DNA of 64,000 bases from Cylindrotheca closterium (taxonomy: Eukaryota > Bacillariophyta > Bacillariophyceae > Bacillariales > Bacillariaceae). The stretch is from assembly GCA_933822405.4 (NCBI GenBank), contig CAKOGP040000001.1, forward strand, positions 505,083 through 569,082. The letters are read 5' to 3'. Every line of letters begins with the position of its first letter. The first letter of the stretch is position 1. The position numbers and the translations under genes are program-made. A model generated the notes under the pieces. The model was given only the letters and a program-made list of their open reading frames with translations. It was not told where the DNA came from and made no database searches. Below, piece by piece: positions 1-10,078 of this stretch.

Positions 1-8
1 TGGAGAGG

Positions 9-971
9 ATGGAAACGGCCACTTTCAACCCTGTGTCCCAATATGAGGATGCAAACACCTTCAAGAACCTTCCAATTCAATTGGAAGTAGCACCAACGAT
101 GACCCTTAGAGAAGCAGAAGCGGAACATGGCATGCCTTGGAAAAGCTCAATCGATGCGAATGTGAAGGACGATGAGCTTCTTTACATGAAGTTCTGGGAA
201 TGGCAAATGTCTTTCATGGAGGAACATCTTACTGATCTCCAATACGAAGCTTGCACCAATGGAGAGACCGACTTTTCCTACAACGCGAACGCGAAGAAAA
301 AGGCCCGCATCGTAAACATCTGTGCTTCCTCCAAAGAATACCGCAAGATTCGCATGACCTACTACGATGCTGGCGATAACACTCAAGTTTTCAACGCTGT
401 TTGGTACCCTGATCCTGAATACAATCTTCCAGTTCTTGGAATTGATATTCTTGCTTTCAACAGAAAGAAGTACCTTGCCATTGTTGACTTTCAGCCTCTG
501 CATGAAGAGGAATCGGACCACGATGCAACCTACGAGGATCTGCTAGAACCAATCAAGGAGAAGTACGACACTCTAAAGGGACGCATGAGCTCCAAGTTCT
601 ACGACGAAACTCAATTCTTCTCGCAACAAATGTTGTTTGCAAGATTTGACGAGGAGAAGGTTGTCCATGATGACTTGTTCCCAGCGTTTAAGAGCTATGT
701 CAAGACACATGTAGACCTTGTCAAGTCTACCGAACGAAATCCTTCCACGAAGGAATTTGTTTTAGAACGACAAGAGGCATATGACGAATACTCTGCCGAG
801 CGTGATCCAGCAACCGGACTGTTTGCTGCCATGTTTGGAGCCGAGTGGGCCAACGACTTTGTTCACGATTTCCTCTTTTCCATGAGCGAAAAGCCAGATG
901 CTTCTTCTATTCCTCCAGCCTTTGTTGGCGGCGGCGGAAACCCACATGGACCACCATCTGGACGACCGTAA
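9..971 (+). CDS. Ferredoxin-dependent bilin reductase (HY2/PebA/PebB/PcyA family)
   Basis: Single-exon ORF of 320 residues. Enzymes of this family reduce biliverdin or dihydrobiliverdin with electrons from ferredoxin, giving open-chain bilins in the plastid. Visible hallmarks are the central block around residues 120-161 with LPVLGIDILAF followed by FDFQP-type IVDFQPL, and a C-terminal helix block at residues 252-290 with YSAERDPATGLF and EWANDFVHDFLF. These place it nearest the PebA/PebB/HY2 branches, but the exact regiospecificity cannot be read by eye. The first ATG lies only 8 bases from the window edge and no transit peptide is visible. An upstream exon carrying a plastid-targeting bipartite leader could therefore be missing. 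The C-terminus is a Gly/Pro tail. An AATAAA sequence follows about 55 bases after the stop. Confidence 0.85.
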   Translation: METATFNPVSQYEDANTFKNLPIQLEVAPTMTLREAEAEHGMPWKSSIDANVKDDELLYMKFWEWQMSFMEEHLTDLQYEACTNGETDFSYNANAKKKARIVNICASSKEYRKIRMTYYDAGDNTQVFNAVWYPDPEYNLPVLGIDILAFNRKKYLAIVDFQPLHEEESDHDATYEDLLEPIKEKYDTLKGRMSSKFYDETQFFSQQMLFARFDEEKVVHDDLFPAFKSYVKTHVDLVKSTERNPSTKEFVLERQEAYDEYSAERDPATGLFAAMFGAEWANDFVHDFLFSMSEKPDASSIPPAFVGGGGNPHGPPSGRP

Positions 972-1347
972 ACAAAATCAACACAACCTTCTGATGACAA
1001 ATGCATCAGAATTTTTTTGAAGGAATAAAATACACTTTGAGAAACTCAAAACTCAAGGATTGTACAGCATTGATGTAGCATATTTATAATACTAGGAATA
1101 CATATAATAAAATTTTTTGATCTTTACATGTATACTTCTTTCCATTGAACAATGTGTTCAACTTCACGTGCGGCACAGTGTGGTTCCTCATCTTCTGCTC
1201 TACTACTACAGTACTTTCCATTTTGTTCGATAGAAGGACTTCGTCTGTCTGTCATCGGTCGGCAACCAGAAACTTCGTCGACATGAGAGAAAGGATGACG
1301 GGAAAGCTTGTCCTCATCATCATTCAACGAAGGAGCAACATTTCATA
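972..1347. other. Intergenic, 376 bp
   Basis: AT-rich 3' flank of the bilin reductase with an AATAAA at about 1024, then the 5' leader of the TIM44 gene. I see no supported gene or repeat. Confidence 0.6.
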
Positions 1348-2723
1348 ATGTTTTCGAACGCCCAAAGGATTTTGGTGCGACGAGCAGCCCTTCGCAATGG
1401 TAGAGCGACACATACAGTTTTGAGGGAGCGGCCAGTTGTCTTTTCCGTTCGAACGTTTGCTGCTTCGGAGAAGAGCACGAAGGAGGATGATGGCTCCGAC
1501 GAGACCTCGAAAAAGACGGAAGACGGTGGCAGTTTCAAGGATACCATTCGCAAAATGAGAGAGGGAGGAGAAGGAAAGGGTAAAGAAGATGATATGGAAG
1601 AGCAATTCGATGGATTCCTGCGGTCAGCGGCTGGAACATGGAGTTCTTTCAAAGAGGAAGTCTCGCAAACGTGGGCGGAACTATTGAGGGCTGGTGAAGC
1701 CAAGAGCATCAACAAGAGAATTAATCATCCAGAAGACACTGCAGAAGGAGAAGCAGAATACACAGGGCCTGTTGAAATTATGGTCATTGATGAAAGTGAA
1801 CACTTGACGGCATGGGAACGTATGCAAAAGAGATTGTCGGAAGCACCCATCATTTCAGGTAAGAGGAGGAACGACTCACTCACTCACTCATGTCCACGAC
1901 TGAAGACTATTAAAATCTTCGGTCGTCATCTGACGTTTGTGCTTTCTTATCCCATCTTCTAACTTTATATGATGGATAAACAGATATGCTCGCGAGAGGT
2001 GATGAAATTTACGAGAAATCGGGTGCCAGAAAAATGAAGGAAAAGGCAGACCACTTGAAGGAGGATGCACAGGAAGCTTGGGAAACGAGTCAGAATCCAT
2101 GGGTCTACCGTGCCAGTTCCATTTATGATACACTGACAGCCGATTCGCCGGAATCCGTTGCAGTGGCCGAGCTCCGCGAGTTGGATCCCGAGTTTACGTT
2201 GGACGGGTGGAAACGTGATGTTGTCGAGCATACACTACCAAAGATTATGGAGTGGTTGCTAAAAGGAAAGACAAACCAACTGAAACCTTGGTTGGGAGAA
2301 GGAGTCTTTAAGAGAATTGCTGCTGAAAACAAAGCTAGACAGCAAGAAGGAGTCCAAATTGACACTACTGTGCTGGGTATCATGAACTCTGAAATCTTGG
2401 CTTGCGAGGTAAGAACAAGACTTGCTGAAGTTATCAATTATCAAATCGATTTATGATTCCAAACTAACAACTATTCGTGTACCATCAAACTGCAGCGCGA
2501 CGAGGTCAACAAGGGATCACCAATTATACTGCTGCATTTCATGTGTCAACAAATCAATTGCGTAAGGAAAAAGAAAGATGGAGAAATCGTGGAAGGATCG
2601 GAAGACGATATCAAAGCCAATTCGTATGTTGCAGCCTTCCAACGAGAATACAACGAAGCGGAAGGAGAACTGCAATGGAAGATTGTCGACTTCCGATTCA
2701 ATGGAGCAATAGCGTACTTGTAA
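1348..2723 (+). CDS. TIM44: TIM44, mitochondrial inner-membrane import motor subunit
   Basis: Three exons: 1348-1858, 1984-2408 and 2496-2723, giving 387 residues. Introns are GT-AG with donors GTAAGA. TIM44 tethers mtHsp70 to the TIM23 channel at the matrix face. The N-terminus is Arg/Ser-rich without acidic residues (LVRRAALRNGR, then VRTFAAS), a typical mitochondrial presequence. A charged coiled-coil-like segment follows. The C-terminal Tim44 lipid-binding fold covers roughly residues 225-387, with TVLGIMNSEILACE then SPIILLHFMCQQINCVR, matching the family pattern of a hydrophobic strand before QQ-x-x-CVR. Reading through either intron gives a premature stop, which supports the splicing. 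Confidence 0.87.
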
Positions 2724-2772
2724 ATAGATTATGACAGCCACTCCTTTTGGCGAAGCACTAGCTACTAGGTGT

Positions 2773-2811
2773 GGTAACAGGCAGGTACCGGTACCTGTTA
2801 CCGGTACCTGG
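2773..2811. repeat. Nested palindrome built on GGTACC/TACCGGTA
   Basis: The perfect 16-bp palindrome CAGGTACCGGTACCTG lies at 2782-2797. A second TACCGGTA follows at 2799-2806. GGTAACAG at 2773 pairs with CTGTTACC ending at 2802, so most of the block can fold on itself. It lies in the short spacer between TIM44 and the Mpv17-family gene. Confidence 0.8.
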
Positions 2812-2938
2812 TAGCCTGGTAGAAAAGAAATCTTCGATTTCTTATTGATTCATTCGAGCACTTCTAGGCCATTCCTTCTGTCTGACGTCAGCTCTGTTTT
2901 GTACCGTTTGTACGTGGGCGAGGACTTCACGAGAAACA

Positions 2939-3802
2939 ATGAAGTTGCTGACGTCCCACACGTTCTTGATTTTTTTGTGTTTCACAATCTGGACACAACA
3001 ACTTCAACAAAAACATCAGATCGAAGACAGAATGATCTCAGCGTATCGCACGTCCATCTTCTCTGTTGTGTCCACGTCGGGTCGACGAGCCTACAGTGGA
3101 ACCGTCAGATCGCTGAAATCGACAGCCAATAGATCGACCTTGGAAACTTCAGGTGCGAAAGTGGCAACCGAATCTGCCGCTTCGAAATCAACATCGAGTT
3201 CTTTCGTAAAGAAGCATCCATTCAAATTTCAATTGGGAGTTGCTACTGTGAAAACTTCTGCAGCAGACTTGGTGGCACAAGTAGTTGCAGAGCAAAAATC
3301 TTTCGATGAAATAGATTGGCGACGAAACGGACTATTTGTAGTATTTGGCTTCACCTATCTCGGGTGTTTTCAATACTGGCTCATGGTCACGAAATATCGA
3401 CACTGGTTCCCTACGATGGACCGCTTTGCGAAGCTTTCTTTCGCAGCAAAACTGAAAGATACTGCCGGCATTATGGATGCCATGAAGATGGTTCTGTTTG
3501 ATGTCACAATCCACTTGCCCATTCTATATTTCCCCACTTATTACACAGTGAAAGAACTTGTGGGAGGAAAAAGTTGGAATCCTGCAGACTGGGTGAAGGA
3601 TGGTGTGACAAAGTATACCAACAATGCCAAAGAGGATTTGACCGCCATGATACAGCTATGGGGACCCTCTGATTGTATCCAATTTGTTCTCCCAGTTCAT
3701 ATTCGATTACCGTTCCGTCATGTCGTATCGTTCTTCTGGACCACATACGTGAGCTTCACCCGGGGAGCCATGGAAGATGACGGGGAGAAGAAAGATGATT
3801 AG
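2939..3802 (+). CDS. Mpv17/PMP22 family membrane protein
   Basis: Single-exon ORF of 287 residues from the first ATG. An in-frame ATG at 3032 would give a 256-residue protein starting MISAYRTSIFSVV and continuing with an Arg/Ser/Thr-rich stretch, which is a better mitochondrial presequence, so the true start is uncertain. The Mpv17/PMP22 domain covers about residues 75-270. It includes KTSAADLVAQ near the start of the domain, DWRRNGLFVVFGFTYLG, and the C-terminal signature LWGPSDCIQFVLPVHIRLPFR followed by a Trp-rich last helix. Family members are four-helix proteins of the inner mitochondrial or peroxisomal membrane, implicated in channel activity and mtDNA maintenance. The acidic KKDD tail is not a known targeting signal. 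Confidence 0.8.
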   Translation: MKLLTSHTFLIFLCFTIWTQQLQQKHQIEDRMISAYRTSIFSVVSTSGRRAYSGTVRSLKSTANRSTLETSGAKVATESAASKSTSSSFVKKHPFKFQLGVATVKTSAADLVAQVVAEQKSFDEIDWRRNGLFVVFGFTYLGCFQYWLMVTKYRHWFPTMDRFAKLSFAAKLKDTAGIMDAMKMVLFDVTIHLPILYFPTYYTVKELVGGKSWNPADWVKDGVTKYTNNAKEDLTAMIQLWGPSDCIQFVLPVHIRLPFRHVVSFFWTTYVSFTRGAMEDDGEKKDD

Positions 3803-4385
3803 GCATCCATAGGAAATTATTTAGCACCTCCTTCTCCTTGTTTCAATAGGCTGTCTATATAGCGCACACTAAAATAATACTAACGCAGATTAGCACCAAA
3901 TATTAGTGTCATTTTTGGACAAGAAGTCGAATTGCATGTGACGAGGAGGAGGAATTGTTAGGTCACTTTCTTCTTCATCGTCGTCATCGTCATCACAATG
4001 GTGGAGGTATTTTAATGTACAGTATGCAGACTGTAAACTGTACCGGTACCATAATAGACAAACTGGAAAGGAACCTTTTGACTGATACTGTAGGAGGACG
4101 GACAGCTGTGACAGGCATTTCCGATTGCTTCCCCGAAAAAAGACGCGAATTCCGCACAGTATCCAGTACTTTTCCTACGTGAATTGAGACTGCAACTGGT
4201 TTGAAGCCACCATAGTCACCTTGTTGAAATCTTCTTTGGAGCCATCCTTGAAGAGAAGATACAGATACCTACCTCCCACACTGTCTCTCATCTTCAGGGC
4301 TTTTCAAGAAAAAGTTTGAAATCAATTGTATTTCTGTACTAGCTGGTATTTCATTTTTTTCTTGCCAACTAAAAAAGCCTGAAGA
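3803..4385. other. Intergenic, 583 bp
   Basis: Tandem head-to-tail spacer. It contains a TACCGGTA octamer at 4041-4048 and a short GTCATC-type triplet run near 3978-3996. I see no supported gene. Confidence 0.55.
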
Positions 4386-6993
4386 ATGGCATATCAGGCA
4401 GAAGCTATCTTGACAGCCAACGTTTCTGCGCTTAATCAAGAACAAAACCAAGGACCCGAGCGCCTTTTCCAAATTTTGGAAGATGCAGTCATCAAGCCTG
4501 ATGAAGCGCTTCTAATGAATGCAGAAGAATTGAAAAACAGGCACGAGATTATTGATCAAGCCTGGGACAAGGTTCGAAAATGGCTCTGGGCAAACGAAAG
4601 TCAAGACAAGCGTGCTGCAGCTGCCTACATTCGTGGAAATGGAGAGGTTACGTCCCTCCATCTTATGTGCAAGCTTAACGATCCACCACCGGAATTGGTG
4701 GGTGACCTGGTTGATTCTGCTCCAGAGGTTGCTAGTTTTGCTGACACTCATGGCTGGTTGCCTTTGCATCATGCTTGTGCCAACGGAGCTTCTACCGCTG
4801 TCTTGGAGATCCTTATCCACGCTTACCCCGAGAGTAAGCTCATTCAAGATAACCAGAACCGTACTCCCCTTCACTTCTACGCTACAAGAAACACTGACAA
4901 CCCAGATGTCATGACAAAGAACGTTCGTCTCCTTTGCGACAGTGGAGCTGCGGAGCTTTCCGATCGCGGAGGTATGCTTCCCATGCACTATGCCTGTGCC
5001 TACGGAAGTAATGCCGATGTTCTCAAGGTCCTTGCGGATGCATTTCCAGAGAGTCTTACCACCAAGGATAACAAAGGAAAGACTCCTATGCATTTGACCA
5101 TGGTCAATGGTCAGCGTGATACTAGTCCTGATGTTCTGAAGTTCCTTTTGGATACAGCCGGAAGAGAAACGATCAATCTTAGAGATACTGAAGGCAATCT
5201 TCCTTTGCATTTGCTGAATCTTGGTCTAAGAGGTGTGGATTTGGACAGCGACGGTGAGAAGCTGCAAAACGCTTCTGAATGCCTTCGCATCTATCTTGCT
5301 GCCAAACCAAAAGCATCTGCTGATTTCTTGGCCGAAATTCAGAATCTACCAGAAGAACTCCTTGATGTGGCTGTGGTCAGTCCTCACGTTCGTAAAATCC
5401 TCAACAACAAGATCGTTAGGAGATTCCCTACCAGTGTTGTTATGACGGATTTGTACATGTACATTCTTTTGATTATCGCCTTTGAAGTCGCTTCCACTCA
5501 TCACATTGAAGTTCGCTTCATGGAAGAGGTGTTAGTAACAGAAACGACACTTGAAACTCTATTTCGCTATGGTCTCTTTGTGGGTTCAGGGTATTTCCTT
5601 TTGCGTGAGTTGACGCAATTGGCAGCTCTTGTTGGACTTGGACTTGGTCTAGGATCTTGGATTTATGATACAACAAATTGGTTAGATGTTATGGTTATTT
5701 CCATGGTTGGTACCTTTGCAGCTCTCATGAGTGATCCGAGAGGATTAGAGATAGGCGGAGATCCAGATGAACTGTGGGGTATAGACAACAAATCATTCCG
5801 AGCTGGCTGTGCTTTTACGAAGATGGTCCTTTGGGTTGCAGTTGTGTATTTCTTGAAGTCTCTCAGTATCAACTTTGCCGTTTTCCTTGATGGTGTGGTA
5901 TACGTTGTGAAGCGTCTCGTTGCCTTTCTCATGGCCGTTGCGTGTATTTTGGTTGCATTTGCACTGATGTTTGCCATTTTATACCAAGAGGAAGAGATGT
6001 GCGATGCAGGGATTATGGCTAACGCAAGTCAAACGATTCCGGACTGTACCGACCCATCGTTCCCTCACTGTTCGATCGAATTCTCACTATTGAAGGTATG
6101 TTCCACTTGTGTTTACATCTGTCGAGCGATAAGCTTCTTTTAACACTTTTGACTTTTCAAACTCGTAGGCATATTCCATGATGATGGGAGAAATCGGCTC
6201 TGAAACAAGATACGATGGAATCATTATGGCACAAATTCTATATATCCTATATGCTTTCTTTGTGGTCATTCTTCTCAGTAATGTGCTCATCGCTATTGTG
6301 ACAGATTCTTACGAATTCATTCAGAATGACAGAGCTGCAATCGTTTTCTGGACAAATCGTTTGGATTTCGTCGCCGAGACTGACGGTATGTCCTCCATTA
6401 TTCTCGGTTGCTGTGGACTTAATCCCTCTTCGAAGGGCGCCGCAGGTGCGCCTACTCGGGTTCAGGAACGACCTGGCGGAACAACAATTCTGGATGACGA
6501 CGATGATGCTGAAAGTGAAAACAAGGAGTTCATGTGGCACATCTGGTCATCTCTGACTGGGCTATTTACCGAGTCGCACTTCTACGAGGACGAGAAGGTG
6601 TCCTTCACAAACATTGAATTCTGGGTTTTCGCTGCATACCAGTGCTTTGCTCTTTTGGTTGTAATTCCAATCTGGGTGGTTCTGGGTGTTGTGACCGTCG
6701 GAATCCTTTGGCCTCCACAAGTCCGTGAATACATGTTGCTTCAATCTGAGACAGGGCAAATTTCTCAGCAATCCCGTGAACGTCAAAAGTTGGAGCAGTT
6801 GCGTGATATTCAAGGAGATATCGCACAATTGAAGGCTGATATTCAACGAGAGATTGAAGCTGATCGCAGTGATATGGCTCGAATGAAGATGGACGTTGAG
6901 AACGTTCAAAGTGAGGTACTGTCTGATTTGCAGCAGATTAAGGAACTCATGACCACTCTATTGGACTTGGGTGGTATGGCACAAGGAATGTGA
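4386..6993 (+). CDS. Ankyrin-repeat cation channel, TRP-like
   Basis: Two exons, 4386-6095 and 6169-6993, give 844 residues. The intron donor is GTATGT and the acceptor GTAG, in phase 0. Residues about 85-275 hold at least five ankyrin repeats (LPLHHACANG, TPLHFYA, LPMHYACAYG, TPMHLTMVNG, LPLHLLN). The membrane part runs from about residue 354 to 620: S1 near LYMYILLIIAFEV, several helices, a pore loop in ...SLLKAYSMMMGEIG, and an S6 resembling TRP/polycystin channels (FFVVILLSNVLIAIVTDSY). A further hydrophobic helix at about 719-745 is followed by a long coiled coil (about 765-835) that could drive multimerisation. The ankyrin-plus-6TM order matches TRP channels, but ion selectivity is not readable. 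The single intron falls just before the pore helix. Confidence 0.8.
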
Positions 6994-7306
6994 GCATGGC
7001 TCATGCATTGTGAATTTAGTTTCAATACATTTTAGTATTTGTTTATTTTCAGTTGATTTTGTATTAGGATAGCAGGCGCTACATGAAATCCAAAAGTTGC
7101 TGTCTGTCCGTCGTTCGAGACCGATTTTCAACAGTTTGAGACAGAATGCCTCTCATTGTAATAGTCATCAATATCCATCTTTCATATCCTTCTGTCGATC
7201 GACTGGGTCTTAGTGCCTCTGTTGTCCTTTTGCTTTGGAGAGTGAGCAGAGAGGAATCTTTCTGAGCTGAAGAAATATTGGAGTTTTGTTACAAACTCGA
7301 GTCACC
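6994..7306. other. Intergenic, 313 bp
   Basis: T-rich 3' flank followed by a TC-rich leader that ends in GTCACCATGG at the next start. Nothing else is recognisable. Confidence 0.55.
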
Positions 7307-9313
7307 ATGGACTTTTCTAACGATGATTACTTTGGGACCCTTGGAGGAAGTCTGATGAAGGACTTGCTGGCCGATTTGCAGGTTGAAGACGGAGATTGGT
7401 CTCTCGATCAACTTGAAAAAGAACTAGCACAGCTGGACCAAGAGCCTCAGCTTCCTGCTGCAATGCAACCTCAGCCCAATATGAGATTGGATGCTGCTTC
7501 TCTTGTGGTGCAACACGCACAAGATCGATCTGTTCCCCAGGCACCATTTCCAGCTTCGTCGGATGGCTTAGATGCGTGGAGTCGTTCCTTGGAGCAATTT
7601 ACGGCCTTGTCGTTGCAGGACGATTTTCTAGCTGCAGACACTGTCCGCAAACAAAAACAGACTACTATGCCACCCGGTTTTCCATCGTCTGCTCCAACGA
7701 GTGGTAACCTCCAGGGTGCAGAAGATTACGATATTGCCGAGAAGCCTTCATTATTTGCACCTCCAGGACTTGGTGGACCTCCAGGAATTACATCTCCAGC
7801 TGCTACACAGCCAGTTTCAACTCCCAAACCAGCCCCCTTTCCCAGAACACCAGAAAACTCAGTGAGTGTGGATGGTAGCAACACGGCACCTCCGGCTGGC
7901 ATTCAAACACGACCAGCCGAGCCACCGATGCCAAAACGTGCTGACGTTCCACCTCAACAAGCTAATAACGCTAGGAGCATGCCTCCTCCTCCTCCTCAAG
8001 GACACTCCAATGTCCCACCTCAAATGCAACCTGGCATGCATCCTGGCCCTCCTCCAGGACCGCATTCTGGCCCCCTTCCTGGTGCCATGAATATGCAAAT
8101 GCCCCCACCTGGGCAGATGCCTCCACATGGGGTAATGCACCCTCCTCATGGTGCGGTTGTCCGAGGAATTCCAATGGGAGCACCCATGGGGATGCCACCG
8201 GGAACAATGCCACCTCCAGGATCCATGATGCCAATGGCTCCACCCAACCAGCCTCATCCTGCTATGATTGCAATGCCACATGCTGGCCCAGCATGGCAGG
8301 CAGCTCCGAGAGGACCTGTTCCACCTCAAATGAGAGCTTACTGCGATCCTCATCCAAATGCACCACCAGTTCCTGCTTCGGCATTGGAGACAAAATACAT
8401 GTCCAGCAGGGATATCGCCTACGTTGTGCATGGTATTCTGAGGCCAGTCTTGGCCGCAGGTATCTCGGAAGATGACTACAATATTCAATTCTTACGACGA
8501 TCGGGGGCCAGAGCTAATCCTAACAATCCAAAGAACGCCAAGGATGTGAACAAGGAGATGGTGAGCCGTACGAAAAAGTCGAAAGAATGGTCTTCGGAAA
8601 AGGCCACTCTTGGCCATGTTGCCAAAACCAATGTGGCTCGTCCACGAGCATTGATTGCTACTCCTCAGGCCAAAACGAGTGAGCAACAAGACTCGGAGCA
8701 AAAGCAGCGTGCTAGTTTGTGGAAGGCACGGATATACTGCGATCAAGCCTATCAATCGTACCAGATCATTGTGGATATCTGGCGTGCTGCTCCTGCCGGC
8801 ACTGTCCCACCGCAGTTGCAGTCCCATTTGGTCAAGCTAATGAAGTGTATGGGAATCACTCATATTGAGAAAGAGTACAAGGTTGATGCTGAGGCGCTAA
8901 AGTTGTTGGCCAAGTTAAGTAAGGGAAAGACGTTGATTTCTCGGACTTTGGAGCAAGCACTACTTCCACCAAATTCTGTCCAAGTATTACTTCCAGCTCT
9001 TTTGGAAGTCCTCATGCCAGTACCTGCCAAGAAGGGTGGTGCGGAATCTAGCGAACCTGAAACAGAGAGACTCTTGCGTGCCACTACTGGAGTTATCAAG
9101 AAGTTGAACACGAGCAGCGACACGTTGTTGAAATGCCTGGAAGTTGTACAAGGTGTTGGCAAGGCCACCCTTTCCTCACCAGCTAGAATGGAATGTGTTC
9201 ATTCGTTGCTGCAAAAGGGAGCCATTGTGGTGGGACAGGACCCATCCCAAGAGAATAGGGCTGCATGGGGCAAGGCAGAAAACGAATTCATGAAGCTGTT
9301 GCAAGCGTATTAA
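7307..9313 (+). CDS. Pat1-like mRNA decapping/P-body factor
   Basis: Intronless, 668 residues from the first ATG, which sits in GTCACCATGG. Pat1 proteins bridge the deadenylated mRNA 3' end (Lsm1-7) to the decapping enzyme. The N-terminus is short and acidic (MDFSNDDYFGTLGG). A long Pro/Met/Gly-rich low-complexity middle (about residues 120-345) is typical of P-body scaffolds. Near residue 365 the block YMSSRDIAYVVHGILRPVL followed by DDYN resembles the Pat1 motif in which a basic/aromatic segment precedes DDYY. The C-terminal half is predicted all-helical, as in the Pat1 C-terminal alpha-alpha superhelix. Assignment rests on architecture and this motif. Another low-complexity RNA-binding scaffold remains possible. 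Confidence 0.6.
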   Translation: MDFSNDDYFGTLGGSLMKDLLADLQVEDGDWSLDQLEKELAQLDQEPQLPAAMQPQPNMRLDAASLVVQHAQDRSVPQAPFPASSDGLDAWSRSLEQFTALSLQDDFLAADTVRKQKQTTMPPGFPSSAPTSGNLQGAEDYDIAEKPSLFAPPGLGGPPGITSPAATQPVSTPKPAPFPRTPENSVSVDGSNTAPPAGIQTRPAEPPMPKRADVPPQQANNARSMPPPPPQGHSNVPPQMQPGMHPGPPPGPHSGPLPGAMNMQMPPPGQMPPHGVMHPPHGAVVRGIPMGAPMGMPPGTMPPPGSMMPMAPPNQPHPAMIAMPHAGPAWQAAPRGPVPPQMRAYCDPHPNAPPVPASALETKYMSSRDIAYVVHGILRPVLAAGISEDDYNIQFLRRSGARANPNNPKNAKDVNKEMVSRTKKSKEWSSEKATLGHVAKTNVARPRALIATPQAKTSEQQDSEQKQRASLWKARIYCDQAYQSYQIIVDIWRAAPAGTVPPQLQSHLVKLMKCMGITHIEKEYKVDAEALKLLAKLSKGKTLISRTLEQALLPPNSVQVLLPALLEVLMPVPAKKGGAESSEPETERLLRATTGVIKKLNTSSDTLLKCLEVVQGVGKATLSSPARMECVHSLLQKGAIVVGQDPSQENRAAWGKAENEFMKLLQAY

Positions 9314-10078
9314 AAGTCATTACAAACATTTTATTATTATTTCGACTAGTGTTTTAGCCATAGCATTTTATTTATTTGCATTTTCAATAATATTCTTTCG
9401 GCCCCCATGGAATACTTTTGGTGGACGTTCGTCATCCCGCAATGGGACGGGATTGGGCGCGATAATTTTACTTTCTTTGAGCCGTCGGGTTCTACCAAGG
9501 AGGTTCTACCGGTATGTAGAACTTCTACTAGAACCGCCCCAATGAAGTCACTCGATTATTATTGGCGGAGCGCAGCTGGGCTTCGAATCAAATCCACCGA
9601 ATTTCTACGAAGGGAAGAGCAAGACACGCAAGACACGACGCTCGAACACCGAGAGAGTTCTGAGTTGGGAAATTACAGTACAGCGTCAACAACAACATTA
9701 GTTTTGGAACTGGAACAAACGCAAACAACAGACCTTTCAGTGTTCTTAGTTGTGTATCCTTTTATCTTGGTGAGTCATCGACGTCGTAGAATACAAGAGT
9801 AGGCGCTGCAAAAAGTCTGCAACGAGCTTCCGGAAAGGCTTGAAGTGATTGGAGTTGTTCCTTCCGCGCAAGCAGTGTACTGTACCATTGAGAGGAAATT
9901 ATGGCCTGCTAGGACTGGTACCGAGAAGAACTATATTGGAAGGAGTTTATGTTTGCACTGTTGCTGAAGGGATTGCATTGGTTTGGTTGGTTGGAAAGCA
10001 TTATCATCGCTCATTTTCGTGTTTGTTCCATGCTTGCTTGTTTTCGCACTTGTAGAATAGAACACAGCATTTTTGAAC
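9314..10078. other. Intergenic, 765 bp
   Basis: Spacer between Pat1-like and RING genes. An inverted-repeat cluster lies at 9488-9535. An ATG ORF of 131 codons at 9407-9802 has no recognisable domain and crosses the inverted repeat, so I do not call it. The 3' half is the likely promoter and leader of the RING gene. Confidence 0.5.
9488..9535. repeat. Nested inverted repeat (GGTTCTA...TAGAACC)
   Basis: The inner arm GTTCTAC (9503-9509) pairs with GTAGAAC (9516-9522) around the loop CGGTAT. The outer arm GGTTCTA (9488-9494) pairs with TAGAACC (9529-9535). GTTCTACC also occurs as a direct repeat in the left half. It could be a hairpin in RNA or a paired binding site. A TACCGGTA octamer overlaps at 9507-9514. 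Confidence 0.7.

Noticed and set aside
9407..9802. 131-codon ATG ORF between the Pat1-like and RING genes
   Set aside because: No domain, biased composition, and it runs through the inverted repeat at 9488-9535; no leader or intron signals support it.
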